From Magnetococcales bacterium (lineage in GTDB: Bacteria > Pseudomonadota > Magnetococcia > Magnetococcales > JADFYX01), in the NCBI GenBank assembly GCA_002753565.1, contig PEAM01000001.1, positions 207,621 to 271,620 of the forward strand: DNA of 64,000 bases. Direction: 5' to 3'. Position numbers and translations under genes: made by a program. The notes beneath the pieces were generated by a model, which made no database searches, was not told the origin of the DNA, and saw only the letters and a program-made list of their open reading frames with translations. Below are positions 10,583 through 19,598 of the stretch, in pieces (positions within the stretch are counted from its first letter, which is position 1; each line of letters begins with the position of its first letter).

Positions 10583-10598
10583 GGGTGGCGGTCCACCC
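10583..10598. promoter_or_regulatory. Short perfect hairpin in divergent promoter region
   Basis: GGGTGG at 10583-10588 and CCACCC at 10593-10598 are separated by CGGT. It lies between prmB and the sigma-54 activator, 33 bases before that gene's ATG. It could be an operator half-site pair or an RNA hairpin in the leader. No T-run follows, so it is not a terminator. Confidence 0.3.
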
Positions 10599-10630
10599 TG
10601 TCAACCAGGCAAGGATGATTTTTTGACATC

Positions 10631-11629
10631 ATGTATGGAATCATAGGCAAATCCCCACGGATGCAAAAGCTGTACAAGATGATTGAACGGGTAGCGCCGG
10701 CCAATTCCACTGTACTGATACAAGGCGAGAGCGGAACCGGCAAGGAGTTGATTGCCCGCGCCCTGCACTATACCTCACCCAGGAAGGACCAGGCACTGGT
10801 TGCTGTCAATTGTGGCGCCATTCCCGAAGATCTGTTGGAATCTGAACTGTTTGGTCATGTGCGAGGCGCCTTCACCGGTGCGGCTCATGCTCGGGTAGGG
10901 CGATTTGAGCTGGCCAGTGGTGGCACCCTGTTTTTGGATGAGATTGGCGACATGAGTCCCAAGCTTCAGGTCAAAATGTTGCGGGTTCTCCAAGAGAAGG
11001 TGGTGGAGCCGGTTGGTAGTGTCAAGTCCATCAAGGTGGATGTTCGAGTGGTGGCGGCCACCCATAAAAATCTGGAGACTGAAGTGGCGGAGGGCCGTTT
11101 TCGGGAAGATCTTTTCTATCGGCTCAACGTGGTGCCGCTCCATGTCCCTCCTCTGCGTGAGAGAGGGGCGGATATTACGCTCTTGGCGGAGTTTTTTCTT
11201 GATAAATGCGTTAAGGATATGGGGTGTGACCGGGTAACGGTCAGCAAAGAGATTCAAGATATTTTTCTCCATTATACCTGGCCGGGCAATGTGCGCGAGT
11301 TGGAAAATCTGATGGAACGGCTGACGGTTCTATCCGATGGCTCGGTTTTACATGAAGACCTGCCTCTTAAGCTGCTGGACGGTACCCATCCCAATACCGA
11401 TGCCAATGCCAATCAACCCATACCCGCTTCGGCCTTTTCGGTTGGTGAAACCATTCCAGATGGGTTTGACTTCAATAAGGAGGTTGCCTCTTTTGAGAAC
11501 CAGTTGATTCTTTCTGCCCTTAACAGTACCGACTGGAACAAAAACAAGGCGGCACGTCTGCTCAATCTAAACCGAACAACCCTGGTCGAGAAGATCAAGA
11601 AAAAAGGGTTGGAGAAGTTGGAAAGTTGA
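10631..11629 (+). CDS. Sigma-54 activator without sensory domain (AAA+-Fis HTH)
   Basis: 332 residues. The protein starts directly with the AAA+ domain: Walker A GESGTGKE at 32-39, GAFTGA (sigma-54 contact loop) at 79-84, and Walker B in GGTLFLDEIGD. It ends with a Fis-type helix-turn-helix (NKAARLLNLNRTTLVEKI). No receiver, GAF or PAS domain precedes it, as in PspF and HrpR/S. Such proteins are usually controlled by a partner protein or by their own level. It is first in a tight run of four genes (15 nt, 5 nt, then overlap) that contains a second sigma-54 activator. No -24/-12 box was identified in front of it. Confidence 0.9.
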   Translation: MYGIIGKSPRMQKLYKMIERVAPANSTVLIQGESGTGKELIARALHYTSPRKDQALVAVNCGAIPEDLLESELFGHVRGAFTGAAHARVGRFELASGGTLFLDEIGDMSPKLQVKMLRVLQEKVVEPVGSVKSIKVDVRVVAATHKNLETEVAEGRFREDLFYRLNVVPLHVPPLRERGADITLLAEFFLDKCVKDMGCDRVTVSKEIQDIFLHYTWPGNVRELENLMERLTVLSDGSVLHEDLPLKLLDGTHPNTDANANQPIPASAFSVGETIPDGFDFNKEVASFENQLILSALNSTDWNKNKAARLLNLNRTTLVEKIKKKGLEKLES

Positions 11630-11644
11630 TCTGTGGGGGGGATT

Positions 11645-14452
11645 ATGAGAATGAGGGCTAAGAGTTCAATGACCAGAATCGGCTTGTCCATTTGGCTTGC
11701 AGGGGCTTTCATGGTGTTGGCATTGATGACACCTGGTGAGAGCCACGCTTTTTTCTCCAAGCTCTCTTACTCTACCGAAGAGATGGGTAAGCGGGAGGTT
11801 CTCTCCTTTCGAGTGCCACCCGGCAGCTCTCGTCCTCGGATCAAGCTGGTGGAGGAGAAGCTGTTGAAGTTGACGGTTCCCGGTTTGGTGGCTCTGCCGG
11901 CCTCGGCTCTCAATACCGATCGTTCCCGCTGGATTAACAGTTTTCAGGTAGAAGAGATTCCCGGTGGTGAGATGGGGCTGCAGATTATGATCGGCTTGAA
12001 GGAGCCGCTTCTCAACTTTCGGGACTCCATTGGTAAAGAGGATATTGTTGACGGTTCTCTCTATCGGCTGGAGATTGATAAACCGCAAAAACCGTCAGAA
12101 ACCGGACCTGCCAAATTATTGGAGGGTCGGGTGCTTGTGGGCAGAGATGGCACCTTGATTATCTTCTCCCACTCTGGCAACGGATTTGTTGAGAGTACCA
12201 TAGATAAGAGCAGCCAACTGGTTGGTCTTCACTGGCGTTCAGCCGGGTTGGGGGCCAGTTGGCGGGATGTGGTGCCGGGTGGGCTGGTGGAAAAAATTCT
12301 CGCCTATGAGTTTCCCCGTGGTCAGGTAGAGCTGGAGATCCTGCTCAACGAAGAGACAGAAAATGTGCGCTTTCATCGAGGCTCCAAGCTGGGGCTGTTT
12401 ATTGTTGAACTGGTGACAAAAAACGGTATTGGTCGCAAAGATGACATCGATCGGATCATGAGTCAGCGTCTGGCCGAGATAGAGGCGGGGGCGCCCAGAC
12501 CACTCAATCGTCTCTGGCCTCTTTTCGAGCCCTCTGATGAGGTGGTAGAGCTTGGCGGCAGGACGGTGGACGAAGCCTACTTTATGCAAAATGCCAAAGA
12601 GGCTGAGGGTAACCGGGATTTTGCCCAGGCCCGCGCCTATCTGGATAGTCTGCTCGACGTGTTTCCCGACACTCCCAACCGGGAGGTGATCGATTTTTAC
12701 AAGGTCGATCTGGCCAGCCGCATGAACTGGAAACCGGGTTGGTTGCTTACCGAACTGGAAGCGGCTCTGGCTCGACACCCCAATGAACCGGACTATTCAG
12801 CGCACCGTCTATGGCAACTTCAGCTCTATAATCAGGCCAAGCTCTACGAAAACGCCTATAACATCATGTGGGACCCCAATCTTCCCAAAGGGGAGCCAGC
12901 GGTCTGGATGGAGCGGGGGCGGGCAACCATCGGTCTGGCCCGTGCCCAGGTCTCTGCCGAGGCCAATCAGAAGGCGGCAGCGGGCTATTTGAAGAAGATT
13001 ATCGACATTACCAGGAACAAGGGGCCGCACAGTGCCGAGGCCAACTATCTGCTGGCCGAGTTGAGTGATAACGATGGGGATATGGATAAAACCCTGGCCC
13101 TTCTCGATGGCTTAAGCCCAGAACAGATGGCGGTGTTGAACCAAAACCCGGATCGGATTATGGGAATTGCCGACCTTTATTACAAGTACACCCGCTATGG
13201 TGATGCGGTGCGCCACTATGCGGTTCTGCTGGAAAACTATCCCACTCTGGACCAGATGGCCCCTTGGGCCTTGTTGAGAGCGGCGGAGTCGAGCCATCAA
13301 CTCTCCAAAATAGCCGCTGCAGCCGGCGAGACCGAAGAGGCCGAGGCCCGACTCAAAGAGGCTAGATTACTTTTTGATCGGCTGAAAAATATTCATGTGG
13401 CCTCCGATGCCGCCGTTTGGGGCCGGATTTTTGAGCTGTCCATGGATGAGCAGACCGATGTCAATGAGCGATTGAAAAAATTGGACACCCTGATTGAAGA
13501 GATCGCCTTGCCGGATGCTCTGGCTGAGGCTCAACTCTCTCGGGCAGAGCTGTTGGGGCAATCGGGTCGCTACCATGAGGCGTTGAATACCCTCAACGAT
13601 CTACTGACTCTGACCTCTCGTCAGGCGGTGGTGAGGCGGGCGGACCGTTTTAGAAAAGAGTTCTTGGTGGATGGCATGGCGGCGGCTCTGGATGAGGCCC
13701 GACCGGAATTTGCCGCCCTGCTGGCTGAGATCTACGGGGAGAACTGGCGTAACGACCCCCGTTATCCCAAAGCACGGGTCCATCTGGCGGAAGCGTTGAT
13801 GCGTATGGGGGCCAGTGAAGAGGCTCTGCCTATCCTCGATGGTCTGAATGATAAGCCAGCCACAGAACTGGCTCAACTGGGCAGGACCCTGATCAACGGC
13901 TCCTATATGGGGCTGCCAACGGTCACGGAAATTGGTGAAAGCATGCCCCAGTCGGTGGCTCGGGTTCGTCTGGATGAGGGGGAGAGGCTGGTTCGCCGCA
14001 AAGAGTGGGAGGCGGTGCTGATTCTTTTGGAGCGTCTGCCCATTGAGCTGCTCAACGAGGCGGGCCGGGATAAACGGCTCCATCTTTTGGCCCAGGCCGA
14101 GGCCGGGCGTGGGCGGTTTCCCCAGACTGTTCGGCATCTGGAAGATCTTTTTTTCCAGAAACCCCTGGGAGATGGTAAGATCTACTATTGGTATGGCACC
14201 ATTTTGCAAAAGTGGAAGGGTGATGAAAAATCGCAAGCGGCATACCAACGGGTGGCCAAAGAGGCTACCGACCCGGAAATACAAGCCCTGGCTCGGGTTC
14301 GTATCGGTGACATCTTTCAAAGGGCTGGAGATTTTTCCGGGGCACGTGAAGAGTATCTGCAAGCGGTAAAGCTGGCCCCCGGAACACCTTGGGCGAAAGT
14401 TGCCAACGAAAATGCCGCTCAGCTTCAGATGGCCATGGATGTAGGGAAATAG
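11645..14452 (+). CDS. Large exported TPR protein with AMIN-like N-terminus
   Basis: About 935 residues. I choose the ATG at 11645, which follows GGGGGG; a GTG at 11633 and an ATG at 11651 are alternatives. The N-terminus is a signal peptide (IGLSIWLAGAFMVLALM, cleavage near ESHAFF). Residues about 45-150 and 165-260 are beta-rich and resemble AMIN domains, which bind cell-wall or secretin partners (a weak match by eye). From about 310 to the end are repeated helical pairs of the TPR type, such as FAQARAYLDSLLDVFPDTP and AGDFSGAREEYLQAVKLAPG. It is probably a periplasmic scaffold of an envelope machine. The gene sits between two sigma-54 activators, which would fit a flagellar or pilus function. 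That is inference from context. Confidence 0.75.
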   Translation: MRMRAKSSMTRIGLSIWLAGAFMVLALMTPGESHAFFSKLSYSTEEMGKREVLSFRVPPGSSRPRIKLVEEKLLKLTVPGLVALPASALNTDRSRWINSFQVEEIPGGEMGLQIMIGLKEPLLNFRDSIGKEDIVDGSLYRLEIDKPQKPSETGPAKLLEGRVLVGRDGTLIIFSHSGNGFVESTIDKSSQLVGLHWRSAGLGASWRDVVPGGLVEKILAYEFPRGQVELEILLNEETENVRFHRGSKLGLFIVELVTKNGIGRKDDIDRIMSQRLAEIEAGAPRPLNRLWPLFEPSDEVVELGGRTVDEAYFMQNAKEAEGNRDFAQARAYLDSLLDVFPDTPNREVIDFYKVDLASRMNWKPGWLLTELEAALARHPNEPDYSAHRLWQLQLYNQAKLYENAYNIMWDPNLPKGEPAVWMERGRATIGLARAQVSAEANQKAAAGYLKKIIDITRNKGPHSAEANYLLAELSDNDGDMDKTLALLDGLSPEQMAVLNQNPDRIMGIADLYYKYTRYGDAVRHYAVLLENYPTLDQMAPWALLRAAESSHQLSKIAAAAGETEEAEARLKEARLLFDRLKNIHVASDAAVWGRIFELSMDEQTDVNERLKKLDTLIEEIALPDALAEAQLSRAELLGQSGRYHEALNTLNDLLTLTSRQAVVRRADRFRKEFLVDGMAAALDEARPEFAALLAEIYGENWRNDPRYPKARVHLAEALMRMGASEEALPILDGLNDKPATELAQLGRTLINGSYMGLPTVTEIGESMPQSVARVRLDEGERLVRRKEWEAVLILLERLPIELLNEAGRDKRLHLLAQAEAGRGRFPQTVRHLEDLFFQKPLGDGKIYYWYGTILQKWKGDEKSQAAYQRVAKEATDPEIQALARVRIGDIFQRAGDFSGAREEYLQAVKLAPGTPWAKVANENAAQLQMAMDVGK

Positions 14453-14457
14453 TCACT

Positions 14458-15834
14458 ATGTCGGAACGTAATGAAATTGTTGTAATCGGATCAACCAGCA
14501 GCCCATTAACCAGCCTGGTCTCCCAACTGCGCATGTTTGGGAGCAAAGTGGTGTTGATGGATCAGGTGATCGAAGCCAAAAAACAGATTGCCCAACCACA
14601 GGTGGGGATGGTCATTGTCGACCTGGAAGGGGTTGAGGATGGGTTGGATCTGATTCGGGAGTTGAGCTTTCTTTTTCGAGGCATGCCTATTTTAGCCTCT
14701 GCGGTGAAAGGGAACCTGACCGAGGCCAGAGAGGCGATCGGCTTGGGGGCGGCAGACTATCTCCACCTTCCGGTGGAGGAGGATAAGCTCAAGTCGATCA
14801 TCCAGAACTATTGCAGCCAGTTTTTTGATCCTGAACTGGGACGTGGCCGCAGAATCATCACCAACGACCCCGGCATGCGACGGCTGTTGGGTCAGGTGCG
14901 CCGGGTAGCCCGTTCGCAGGCTTCCGTCCTGATTCAGGGGGAGAGCGGTACCGGAAAAGAGTTGATTGCTCGCTTTGTGCATCAGGTCTCCGACCGCCCC
15001 AAGGGGCCGTTTATTGCCATCAACTGCGCCGCTCTACCCGAAAACCTGTTGGAGTCCGAACTGTTTGGTCATGCCAAAGGGGCCTTTACCGGTGCTACGG
15101 CTGACCGGAAGGGTAAATTTTTGCAGGCCAACGGCGGCACCATCTTTCTGGATGAAATTTCAGAGATGTCTCTCAATCTGCAGGCAAAAATGTTGCGGGT
15201 GTTGCAAGAGAGAGAGGTGGACCCGGTTGGCGGCAAGGCTGCCATCTCCTTGGATGTCCGTGTGGTCGCCTCAACCAACCGCGATCTGAAAGCCTATGCC
15301 ATGGAGGGTAATTTTCGCGAGGATCTCTACTATCGTCTCAATGTTTTCCCCGTTCAGCTTCCCCCGCTCAGAGAGCGAAGCAAAGATGTTCTGTTACTCT
15401 CCAACAGCTTTAGAAAACGGTTTGTTGCGGAGTTGGCCAGAAACGATATCTCCTTTTCCAAGCGGTCCATGGTGGCCTTGACCAACTACCAGTGGCCCGG
15501 CAATGTCCGTGAGCTGGAGAATGTCATTCAGCGGGCTTTGCTGATGGCGGAAGGGGCGCAGATTGAGCCGGAAGATTTGATGTTGGATGTTCCGGACGAT
15601 CTGGATACCGGTGCCGATTCAGGTGGCTCGATGGAGGCGGTGGAGGGGGACTCTTTTACAGGAGACGAAGAGGATATTCGTCTCCCTATCGGTACCACGG
15701 TCCGGCAGATGGAAGAGATTTTGATCCATCGTACCTTAAACGAGGTCAACGGTAATCGAACCCGAGCCGCTGAGCTGCTGGGTATCTCCATCCGCACGTT
15801 GCGGAACAAGCTCAATGAATATGCCGCCCGATAA
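14458..15834 (+). CDS. Sigma-54 activator with degenerate receiver (FlbD/FlrC-like)
   Basis: 458 residues from the ATG at 14458; an upstream in-frame start at 14389 would run back into the TPR gene and is less likely. Residues 1-115 have a receiver fold with an Asp at about 55 (VIVDLEG), but the acidic pair of strand 1 is missing (VVIGSTSSP) and the Lys of the usual KP pair is Leu (LHLPVEE). It is therefore unlikely to be a normal phospho-receiver. The AAA+ domain has GESGTGKE and GAFTGA (208-213). The C-terminal HTH reads ELLGISIRTLRNKLNEY, which is strongly typical of flagellar activators such as FlbD and FlrC. Together with the preceding activator and TPR protein this suggests control of flagellar genes. 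Targets cannot be shown from the window. Confidence 0.85.
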   Translation: MSERNEIVVIGSTSSPLTSLVSQLRMFGSKVVLMDQVIEAKKQIAQPQVGMVIVDLEGVEDGLDLIRELSFLFRGMPILASAVKGNLTEAREAIGLGAADYLHLPVEEDKLKSIIQNYCSQFFDPELGRGRRIITNDPGMRRLLGQVRRVARSQASVLIQGESGTGKELIARFVHQVSDRPKGPFIAINCAALPENLLESELFGHAKGAFTGATADRKGKFLQANGGTIFLDEISEMSLNLQAKMLRVLQEREVDPVGGKAAISLDVRVVASTNRDLKAYAMEGNFREDLYYRLNVFPVQLPPLRERSKDVLLLSNSFRKRFVAELARNDISFSKRSMVALTNYQWPGNVRELENVIQRALLMAEGAQIEPEDLMLDVPDDLDTGADSGGSMEAVEGDSFTGDEEDIRLPIGTTVRQMEEILIHRTLNEVNGNRTRAAELLGISIRTLRNKLNEYAAR

Positions 15835-16303
15835 TGCAGGGCTTATAAGGGGGGGGTGCCAACATAAAAGGGGGTTGGTTCTGGTTGTTCTCTTCTCTCT
15901 TTTAACCGGCTGTTCCGATCCGAACTCCTCCAGCCTGGATGCCAGCTTTTATGCCAAGGACAGTACCTGGGAGAAGCTGCGGCATTTTTTTACACCAGAG
16001 AGCTATTGGCAAAAGAAGGTGGTCGATCTGACGGCGGAGCTGGAGGTTGACCGAGCCTTTTTTCATGAAGAGAACCAGCGCTACCGTGCGCTGCTCAGCC
16101 GCCGCCGGCAGCAGGTGGTTGAGGCGGTAGCCGAGGCCAAAAAGAGCGGCTCAGACCCCAAGCAGGCCCGGCAACAGGTTATTCTCTCTTTCAGGGCACA
16201 GTTGGACCCGGCACGAACGAGGGCGCGGGAGGCGGGGCGAAAGTTGCGGCAGAAGATGGATTTTCTTACCCGCCTCAGTCAGGAGTTGACCAAGGCTCAG
16301 TAA
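15815..16303 (+). CDS. Small coiled-coil lipoprotein
   Basis: 162 residues. The lipobox is LLTGC (Cys about 33), after a hydrophobic stretch VLVVLFSLLTGC and an unusually long polar leader. A start at the second ATG (15821) is possible. The mature part is highly charged and helical, with long Arg/Gln/Glu-rich stretches that suggest a coiled coil (about 60-160). The start overlaps the end of the sigma-54 activator gene by 20 nt, so it belongs to that operon. I do not recognise a family. It is likely anchored to the inner or outer membrane leaflet facing the periplasm. Confidence 0.65.
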   Translation: MNMPPDNAGLIRGGCQHKRGLVLVVLFSLLTGCSDPNSSSLDASFYAKDSTWEKLRHFFTPESYWQKKVVDLTAELEVDRAFFHEENQRYRALLSRRRQQVVEAVAEAKKSGSDPKQARQQVILSFRAQLDPARTRAREAGRKLRQKMDFLTRLSQELTKAQ

Positions 16304-16314
16304 CAGGTAGGGGG

Positions 16315-17655
16315 CTAGAGGGTCAAGCCTTTTTTCATGACCAGACGAATGTTGTTGGCCCGATAGGTTCCATCACGACCAGGAAAGACATCAAACTCAA
16401 TAATATCCCCCGGATTGGGGACATTCTCCGGGGATGTCAGCTCAGAAACATGAATATAGACATTGTTTCTGCGGCATTTGGCAAAGCCATAGCCTTTTTC
16501 AACAAAATAGACGGTAATCACCGCTCTCTCTACCGAGCCAATCTTCAGGTTGTCTCCCGATCCTACCACTTCGGACGGACCCTCCTTGCCTTCGAAGGGC
16601 TGGATATTAAGGGCAATCAACCCCTCCATTTCAGAGCCGGAACCGACGGTAAACTCAACAATATCGTTAACCTGGATGGTGCTGGATCTTAACTCTTGAG
16701 GGAGAACAAAGAAGCGGATCAGGCCGGAGTCTTGATTGTGGATGGTGACATGGCCGGAACCGTCACACTCCAGAGACTCCATTTGACCCTGAAGACGACT
16801 GCCCATCACCAGAACCGAACAGGCTTGGGGGCGACCCTCCTTGCCGGGTTTGATGGTAAATTGCACATGGTCATGCTCTTGGATGGAGATCTGGTTGATC
16901 ACATAGGTCATGTGAAAATAGATCTCCCGATACTCCTGATCTTCGGAATAATATTGAATAAACCCAAATCCTCGCTCTTTTTTGAAGGCGGAAACCCGAC
17001 CAAAATAGATCTGCTCCTCCTGGTAAAGGTCCACCTCCATCTCGCTGGTGAGGCTCTCTTCGACCGGGTTGGTGGTCAGAAAATGGGTTGGCTGTTCTTG
17101 CCAAAAGATAGAGTAGCAGCCAACCGGCTGAGCCAAAGAGGGAAATTTGAGGGGAGACTGCTCGACAAAATAGGCATTTTGCGGGCGGTTTGACGCCCGA
17201 CCAGCTTGAGAGGTGACTTGAAGAGAGTCCGCCGGGTAGGAGTCGGCACTGTTGAGCAGGATGGCATTTCCCCGTGCGCGAACCGATAAAAGAGCGGCTA
17301 TGTCGATGGGGCTGCCAATATAGTCAGGGCGCTCTCCCTCTTGAAGGTAACACTCAAACACAGGCCCTGAGGAGATACCGATGGCGCAGCTGGGATGAGC
17401 GCTGATGGTGGTGGCACTCTCCTGGAGGTCAATAGCCGCCTGAACCCCCTGAACGGCATCCTCGAATACGACCAGGATACCGTCAGGGGTCAATTTGACG
17501 ATCTCTCCCCCGTGGGGGTGGATGGTCTGTTGAGCACTCTGTAGAAAGCCGTCGAAAAACTCGGCCCAATCGGGTTCCGATAGCCCTTTTTTTGTCTGGT
17601 CGGCATTGAAGATCCGAACCTGCAAAAAGGTTTTCCCGACCGCTTCCATTTCCAT
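16315..17655 (-). CDS. Cyclase-homology domain fused to cold-shock-like domains
   Basis: 446 residues with an unusual architecture. Residues about 8-140 resemble a class III nucleotide cyclase. Metal-type Asp are at 19 (FNAD) and 58 (KLTPDG), GISSGPVF is at 93-100, and DYIGSPIDIAALLS matches the region that normally reads G-VN-AAR. In that region the catalytic Asn is Asp118 and the transition-state Arg is Leu122, so normal cyclase activity is doubtful. The C-terminal half has a cold-shock domain at about 217-285 (RNP1-like RGFGFI) and another at about 370-440 (KGYGFA). Between them, at 288-352, is a related but worn domain. Such domains bind single-stranded RNA or DNA. A nucleotide-sensing RNA-binding regulator is a reasonable guess, but no more. 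The gene stands in front of nothing co-directional downstream; its 3' end faces the lipoprotein gene. Confidence 0.75.
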   Translation of the reverse strand: MEMEAVGKTFLQVRIFNADQTKKGLSEPDWAEFFDGFLQSAQQTIHPHGGEIVKLTPDGILVVFEDAVQGVQAAIDLQESATTISAHPSCAIGISSGPVFECYLQEGERPDYIGSPIDIAALLSVRARGNAILLNSADSYPADSLQVTSQAGRASNRPQNAYFVEQSPLKFPSLAQPVGCYSIFWQEQPTHFLTTNPVEESLTSEMEVDLYQEEQIYFGRVSAFKKERGFGFIQYYSEDQEYREIYFHMTYVINQISIQEHDHVQFTIKPGKEGRPQACSVLVMGSRLQGQMESLECDGSGHVTIHNQDSGLIRFFVLPQELRSSTIQVNDIVEFTVGSGSEMEGLIALNIQPFEGKEGPSEVVGSGDNLKIGSVERAVITVYFVEKGYGFAKCRRNNVYIHVSELTSPENVPNPGDIIEFDVFPGRDGTYRANNIRLVMKKGLTL

Positions 17656-17665
17656 GATGATATCG

Positions 17666-18259
17666 TTACTTTCGCTTGACGGATTCTATTAAGACCGTCT
17701 CCACAGGAACATCGCTGTGACCACGGTTCATGCCTGTCTTGACTTCGGCAATTTTTTCAACCACCTCCATCCCTTCGACAACTTTTCCGAACACCGCATA
17801 GCCAAAATCCCGGCCGCCATGGTCAAGAAAGCTGTTGTTGTTGAGGTTGATGAAAAACTGGGAGGTGGCGCTATCCACAACCTGAGTACGGGCCATGGCC
17901 AGCGTTCCCTTTTCATTTTTCAGGCCATTGTCGGCTTCATTTTTAATGGGAGCATTGTTGGCTTTTTCTCCCATGTCATCGGTCATGCCGCCGCCTTGGA
18001 CCATGAAGTTGGGGATGACTCTATGGAAGATGGTACCATCATAAAAGCCTTCATCAACGTATTTCAAGAAGTTTTCGACGGTGATGGGGGCCTTTTCGGC
18101 ATTGAGTTCTATGGTGATTTCACCAAGGGATGTGGTCATGATAACCATGGGGTTTACTCCAGAGTTTGAGTTTGTCGTTGTGGCTGCCCCGGCAGGCTGA
18201 ATGGCTATACCGGTCAGGATGAGGAGTGCAATGTAGTAAAAACGGATGGTGTTGGTCAA
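17666..18259 (-). CDS. Exported peptidyl-prolyl cis-trans isomerase, cyclophilin type
   Basis: 197 residues. The start is a TTG at 18259, fixed by a perfect AGGAGG five bases upstream. A signal peptide ([20 protein letters not shown]) sends the enzyme to the periplasm. The catalytic core is intact: [13 protein letters not shown] (catalytic Arg), [15 protein letters not shown] and [13 protein letters not shown]. The length of the mature part, about 165 residues, is that of PpiA/PpiB. Cyclophilins speed proline isomerisation during folding of exported proteins. It lies 10 bp upstream of the cyclase-like/cold-shock gene on the same strand, so the two may be co-transcribed. Confidence 0.92.
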   Translation of the reverse strand: MTNTIRFYYIALLILTGIAIQPAGAATTTNSNSGVNPMVIMTTSLGEITIELNAEKAPITVENFLKYVDEGFYDGTIFHRVIPNFMVQGGGMTDDMGEKANNAPIKNEADNGLKNEKGTLAMARTQVVDSATSQFFINLNNNSFLDHGGRDFGYAVFGKVVEGMEVVEKIAEVKTGMNRGHSDVPVETVLIESVKRK

Positions 18260-18275
18260 TGGATCCTCCTAGAAT

Positions 18276-18728
18276 TTAGAGTGTTGCTGGTTGGGGCTTC
18301 GCCACCCCATGCTCGGAATGATCAAGCAGTTGATTCACTTGATTAACAATAATTTGGCTGGAGAGAACAAGCTGTTGGGCCTTCTGTCGGGTAAAGGGCT
18401 GCTCCAGGCCGTAATCGGCCCCATGGCGAAGATCGCGGACACTGCTTAGCAGGTGGCCCAACTGGCGGATGTTGATTGCCCGGTGCCATGCTGGACCCTT
18501 CTGCAAGGGGAGCGGGGTCTGCTGAAGCGAGCGGATCAGCTTTTTGTGGCACCCCTCCCGCTCTGGGACATTGATCAAGGGGCCGAGATTGAGTCTCTCC
18601 CGAAGCTGACGACAGGCATGGTGGGCCCCCTGGTAGGCTCGGCTACCGGCATTGCGGTAGTTGATCTCCAGATCCTCTTCCAATAATTTTTCAGCTGAGC
18701 GGATAAAATCCTGGGGCGTGATGCTCAC
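18276..18728 (-). CDS. HEPN-like small helical protein
   Basis: 150 residues. The start is GTG at 18728 with AAGGAG five bases upstream; it overlaps the stop of the upstream TPR-like gene (GTGA). The sequence is all-helical: an N-terminal helix with LLEEDLEINYRNAGSRAYQGAHHACRQL, then about 60 residues, then LRHGADYGLEQPFTRQKAQ. The pattern RNA-SRAY-GAHHA and R--ADY is that of HEPN domains, which are found in RNase toxins and in substrate-binding partners of nucleotidyltransferases. A clear R-x4-6-H nuclease motif is not certain. It might be a toxin-like RNase or just a structural member. It is coupled in translation to the TPR-like protein. Confidence 0.55.
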   Translation of the reverse strand: MSITPQDFIRSAEKLLEEDLEINYRNAGSRAYQGAHHACRQLRERLNLGPLINVPEREGCHKKLIRSLQQTPLPLQKGPAWHRAINIRQLGHLLSSVRDLRHGADYGLEQPFTRQKAQQLVLSSQIIVNQVNQLLDHSEHGVAKPQPATL

Positions 18729-19489
18729 GGTTGCTCCTTAGCCAAAAATCCGATAGAGACATGTCGACAGGTCTGGTCGTACAGTCGAGAGCCCGCCAGT
18801 CGTTGGCTTAACTCCCACTCCAAAGCGACCACTCTCTCTTCGGGAAGAGGGAGCAGAAAACGGAAGCTCAACCAGCGGTCTATCTCATCTTCCCGGAGCT
18901 GATAGCGCAGAGCCGCCCCCAGCACCTTCTCTTCCCGTAGCAGGGAGGCCGCCTGCTGTTGCAGAGACTCCAGATCTCGATCGGCGACCCGGTTTTCCCG
19001 CAAAAAGAGGCTGATGCGACGAATGGTTTTGGCTGTGGGCAGGGTGTCGGTTGTGGCGGTGGCCCGGTCATAATCGTCCATCCAGTGGGTGGCCTCGTGA
19101 AAACGACCTGACTGTACACAGGCATGGACGGTTTCGGCCAGTAGCTCGGGATTTTTTTGGTAGATCTGGCTGGCTTCCCTGGCCTCGATTGCCGACTCCG
19201 AAAAACAGGCGAAGCCCTGAAGGGCCAAGATATGGTTGACCCGAATGGAGTAGGAGACCTTGTCGATGCAGCGGGCCGCTTTAAAATGGGCGCGCATCTT
19301 CTCTTCTCGCCCCTGCAGGGTGGCGATCATCCCTAAAATAGAGTGGCTGGTGGTCGGGTGACGGTCGAGATAGGTCTCGGCCAGGCAGAGGTCGTGATTG
19401 AGCCGCTCGTTGTCACACTCTTTGCCCGGGGCGATGGTGCGCATGCGCTGAATGATTTTTTCAAGATCCGCTGGCAGGTTGGAACCCAT
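18725..19489 (-). CDS. TPR-like helical protein of unknown function
   Basis: 254 residues, without signal peptide or membrane span. Helical pairs in the middle (HSILGMIATLQGREEKMRAHFKAARCID; PELLAETVHACVQSGRFHEATHWMDD) look like worn TPR repeats. The ATG at 19489 follows GAGGATGAGGA. The stop overlaps the GTG of the HEPN-like gene, so the two are a translationally coupled pair and are probably partners. I do not recognise a family. A scaffold or antitoxin-like role is possible but has no direct support. Confidence 0.6.
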   Translation of the reverse strand: MGSNLPADLEKIIQRMRTIAPGKECDNERLNHDLCLAETYLDRHPTTSHSILGMIATLQGREEKMRAHFKAARCIDKVSYSIRVNHILALQGFACFSESAIEAREASQIYQKNPELLAETVHACVQSGRFHEATHWMDDYDRATATTDTLPTAKTIRRISLFLRENRVADRDLESLQQQAASLLREEKVLGAALRYQLREDEIDRWLSFRFLLPLPEERVVALEWELSQRLAGSRLYDQTCRHVSIGFLAKEQP

Positions 19490-19564
19490 TCCTCATCCTC
19501 TATACCCTGAATTTTTCGTTAGCGTAACTTACGTTTCATTCTGGTATAGGGCAAGGAATCGTTT

Positions 19565-19594
19565 AAAAAAAAGGGGGTTTAACCCCCTTTTTTT
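19565..19594 (-). terminator. Strong intrinsic terminator, bidirectional form
   Basis: Eight A and five G (19565-19577), loop TTTAA, then five C and seven T (19583-19594). The stem is flanked by A-run and T-run so it can work on either strand. It lies just after the last gene of the phage-like module on the minus strand. Confidence 0.9.
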
Positions 19595-19598
19595 GCGG

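Noticed and set aside
13601..14362. 253-codon minus-strand frame in the TPR gene
   Set aside because: It lies fully within a well-supported gene, has no domain and no ribosome site.
14389..14457. Upstream start for the second sigma-54 activator
   Set aside because: It lies in the end of the TPR gene; the receiver fold starts at the ATG at 14458.
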